Shown: one piece after another, positions 63,425 through 64,000 of the stretch | Layout of the letters: every line of letters starts with the position of its first letter | Position numbering within the stretch: the first letter of the stretch is position 1 | NCBI GenBank assembly: GCA_032027205.1 | Contig: JAVSMN010000001.1 | Coordinates: 2,403,254-2,467,253 of the forward strand | Length of the DNA stretch: 64,000 nucleotides | Reading direction: 5' to 3' | Origin: Zeimonas sp032027205 | GTDB taxonomy: Bacteria; Pseudomonadota; Gammaproteobacteria; Burkholderiales; Burkholderiaceae_E | The notes under the pieces: model-generated | Database searches by the model: none | What the model was told of the DNA's origin: nothing | Seen by the model: the letters and a program-made list of their open reading frames with translations, nothing else | Translations under genes and position numbers: made by a program

Positions 63425-63898
63425 ATGAAACGTTCGGGAGTCGACCTGCTCGTCGGGCTGTTCGTGCTGCTCGGCTTCGCCGCGCTCGTGTTCCTGGCGC
63501 TGCGTGCCGGGAACATGAGCAGTGCCGTGGGGCTGGGACCCACCTACACGACCAACGCGCGCTTCGACAACATCGGCGGCCTGAAGCCGCGCGCGGCGGT
63601 GCGCAGCGCCGGCGTCGTCGTCGGTCGCGTCGAGTCGATCCGCTTCGACGACCAGAGCTACCAGGCCGAGGTGTCATTGGCGCTCGACCAACGCTACAAG
63701 TTCCCGAAGGACTCGTCGGTGAAGATCCTCACGTCCGGACTGCTCGGCGAGCAGTACATCGGCCTGGTGCCCGGCGGCGACGAGCAGATGCTGGCCGATG
63801 GCGATCGCATCACGCTGACGCAGTCGGCCGTCGTGCTCGAGAACCTGATCGGGCAGTTCCTCTACGGACGCGCCGCCGAAGGAGCGCCGCAGCAATGA
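63425..63898 (+). CDS. mlaD: Phospholipid ABC transporter substrate-binding protein MlaD
   Basis: 157 aa with one N-terminal membrane anchor (about 7-27) and a single MCE domain: YTTNARFDNIGGLKPRAAVRSAGVVVGRVESIRFD, ILTSGLLGEQYIGLVPGG. Hexameric MCE rings form a lipid channel in the periplasm above MlaE. Length is normal. It overlaps the next gene by 4 bases. Confidence 0.95.
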   Translation: MKRSGVDLLVGLFVLLGFAALVFLALRAGNMSSAVGLGPTYTTNARFDNIGGLKPRAAVRSAGVVVGRVESIRFDDQSYQAEVSLALDQRYKFPKDSSVKILTSGLLGEQYIGLVPGGDEQMLADGDRITLTQSAVVLENLIGQFLYGRAAEGAPQQ

Positions 63899-64000
63899 GC
63901 GCGCGAGCGACACTGCGCCTCGCTGCATCGGGCTGCGCATCTGCCTGCGCGTCGGCTTCGGCATCGGCGGCCGCATCGCTGCGGCTGCTGGCCGCGCTCG
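63895..64000 (+). CDS. Start of the next mla-operon gene (truncated by window edge)
   Basis: Begins at ATG 63895, overlapping the mlaD stop. The 35 visible residues are basic then Ala/Leu/Cys-rich, consistent with an export signal. By gene order it is probably the outer-membrane lipoprotein MlaA or the periplasmic shuttle MlaC, but the visible part has no motif that decides. Confidence 0.6.
   Translation, partial: MSARATLRLAASGCASACASASASAAASLRLLAAL

Overview
This window looks like chromosomal backbone from a high-GC betaproteobacterium, most likely of the order Burkholderiales. The evidence is gene order: the ctaD-ctaG-ctaE-SURF1-ctaA-ctaB-SCO block, DUF2970 and DUF2909 small proteins, rsmD-coaD-ferredoxin, lolB-ispE-tRNA-Gln-prs-rplY, and the run mla / kdsD-kdsC-lptCAB-rpoN-hpf-ptsN-hprK-rapZ. 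I saw no insertion sequence, prophage, CRISPR array or rRNA. The one ambiguous base (N at 27168) suggests a draft or metagenome assembly.

Layout. 1-7764: aa3 cytochrome c oxidase subunits I and III with their copper (CtaG, SCO), heme A (CtaA, CtaB) and SURF1 assembly factors, plus three small membrane proteins. 2870-3345 is a non-coding, palindrome-rich repeat region between convergent genes. 7775-11266: an EamA exporter, rpoH with a CIRCE-like operator, maleylacetoacetate isomerase and a FeeM-like acyltransferase. 11322-16942: ftsY, divergent from two M16 peptidase genes, rsmD, coaD and a ferredoxin. 16954-23034: ppx, an AraC-type remnant, a coniferyl-aldehyde-type dehydrogenase, glpK and lldD.

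23042-30254 (minus strand) is a six-gene hydrogenase-4-like membrane module, hyfB-C-E-F-G-I. The two antiporter-like subunits keep their ion-pumping Glu/Lys signatures and the small subunit keeps its Fe-S cysteines. The large subunit lacks both cysteine pairs that hold the NiFe centre, so it should not be called a working hydrogenase. It resembles the poorly understood energy-converting-hydrogenase-related (Ehr) complexes and is the most interesting system here. 30288-37890: a ribbon-helix-helix protein, a coupled lhr helicase / secreted protein / SIMPL operon, and a MarR regulator divergent from a thioesterase with an unusual repeat-bearing control region.

37897-53616 is housekeeping: ychF, a 5'-nucleotidase, leuD, a SET protein, pth, a Bcr-type exporter, rplY, prs, tRNA-Gln, ispE, lolB, a TPR lipoprotein, mutM, a dynamin-like GTPase, mutY and a LON-domain protein. 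53633-64000 holds rapZ-hprK-ptsN-hpf-rpoN and the envelope genes lptB-lptA-lptC-kdsC-kdsD (LPS export and Kdo synthesis) on the minus strand, divergent from mlaF-mlaE-mlaD and the start of a fourth gene (phospholipid trafficking), which runs off the window.

Many adjacent genes overlap by 4 bases (ATGA or GTGA), so translational coupling is widespread. Start positions are my choices from ribosome-binding sites, overlaps and family N-termini; doubtful ones are flagged.
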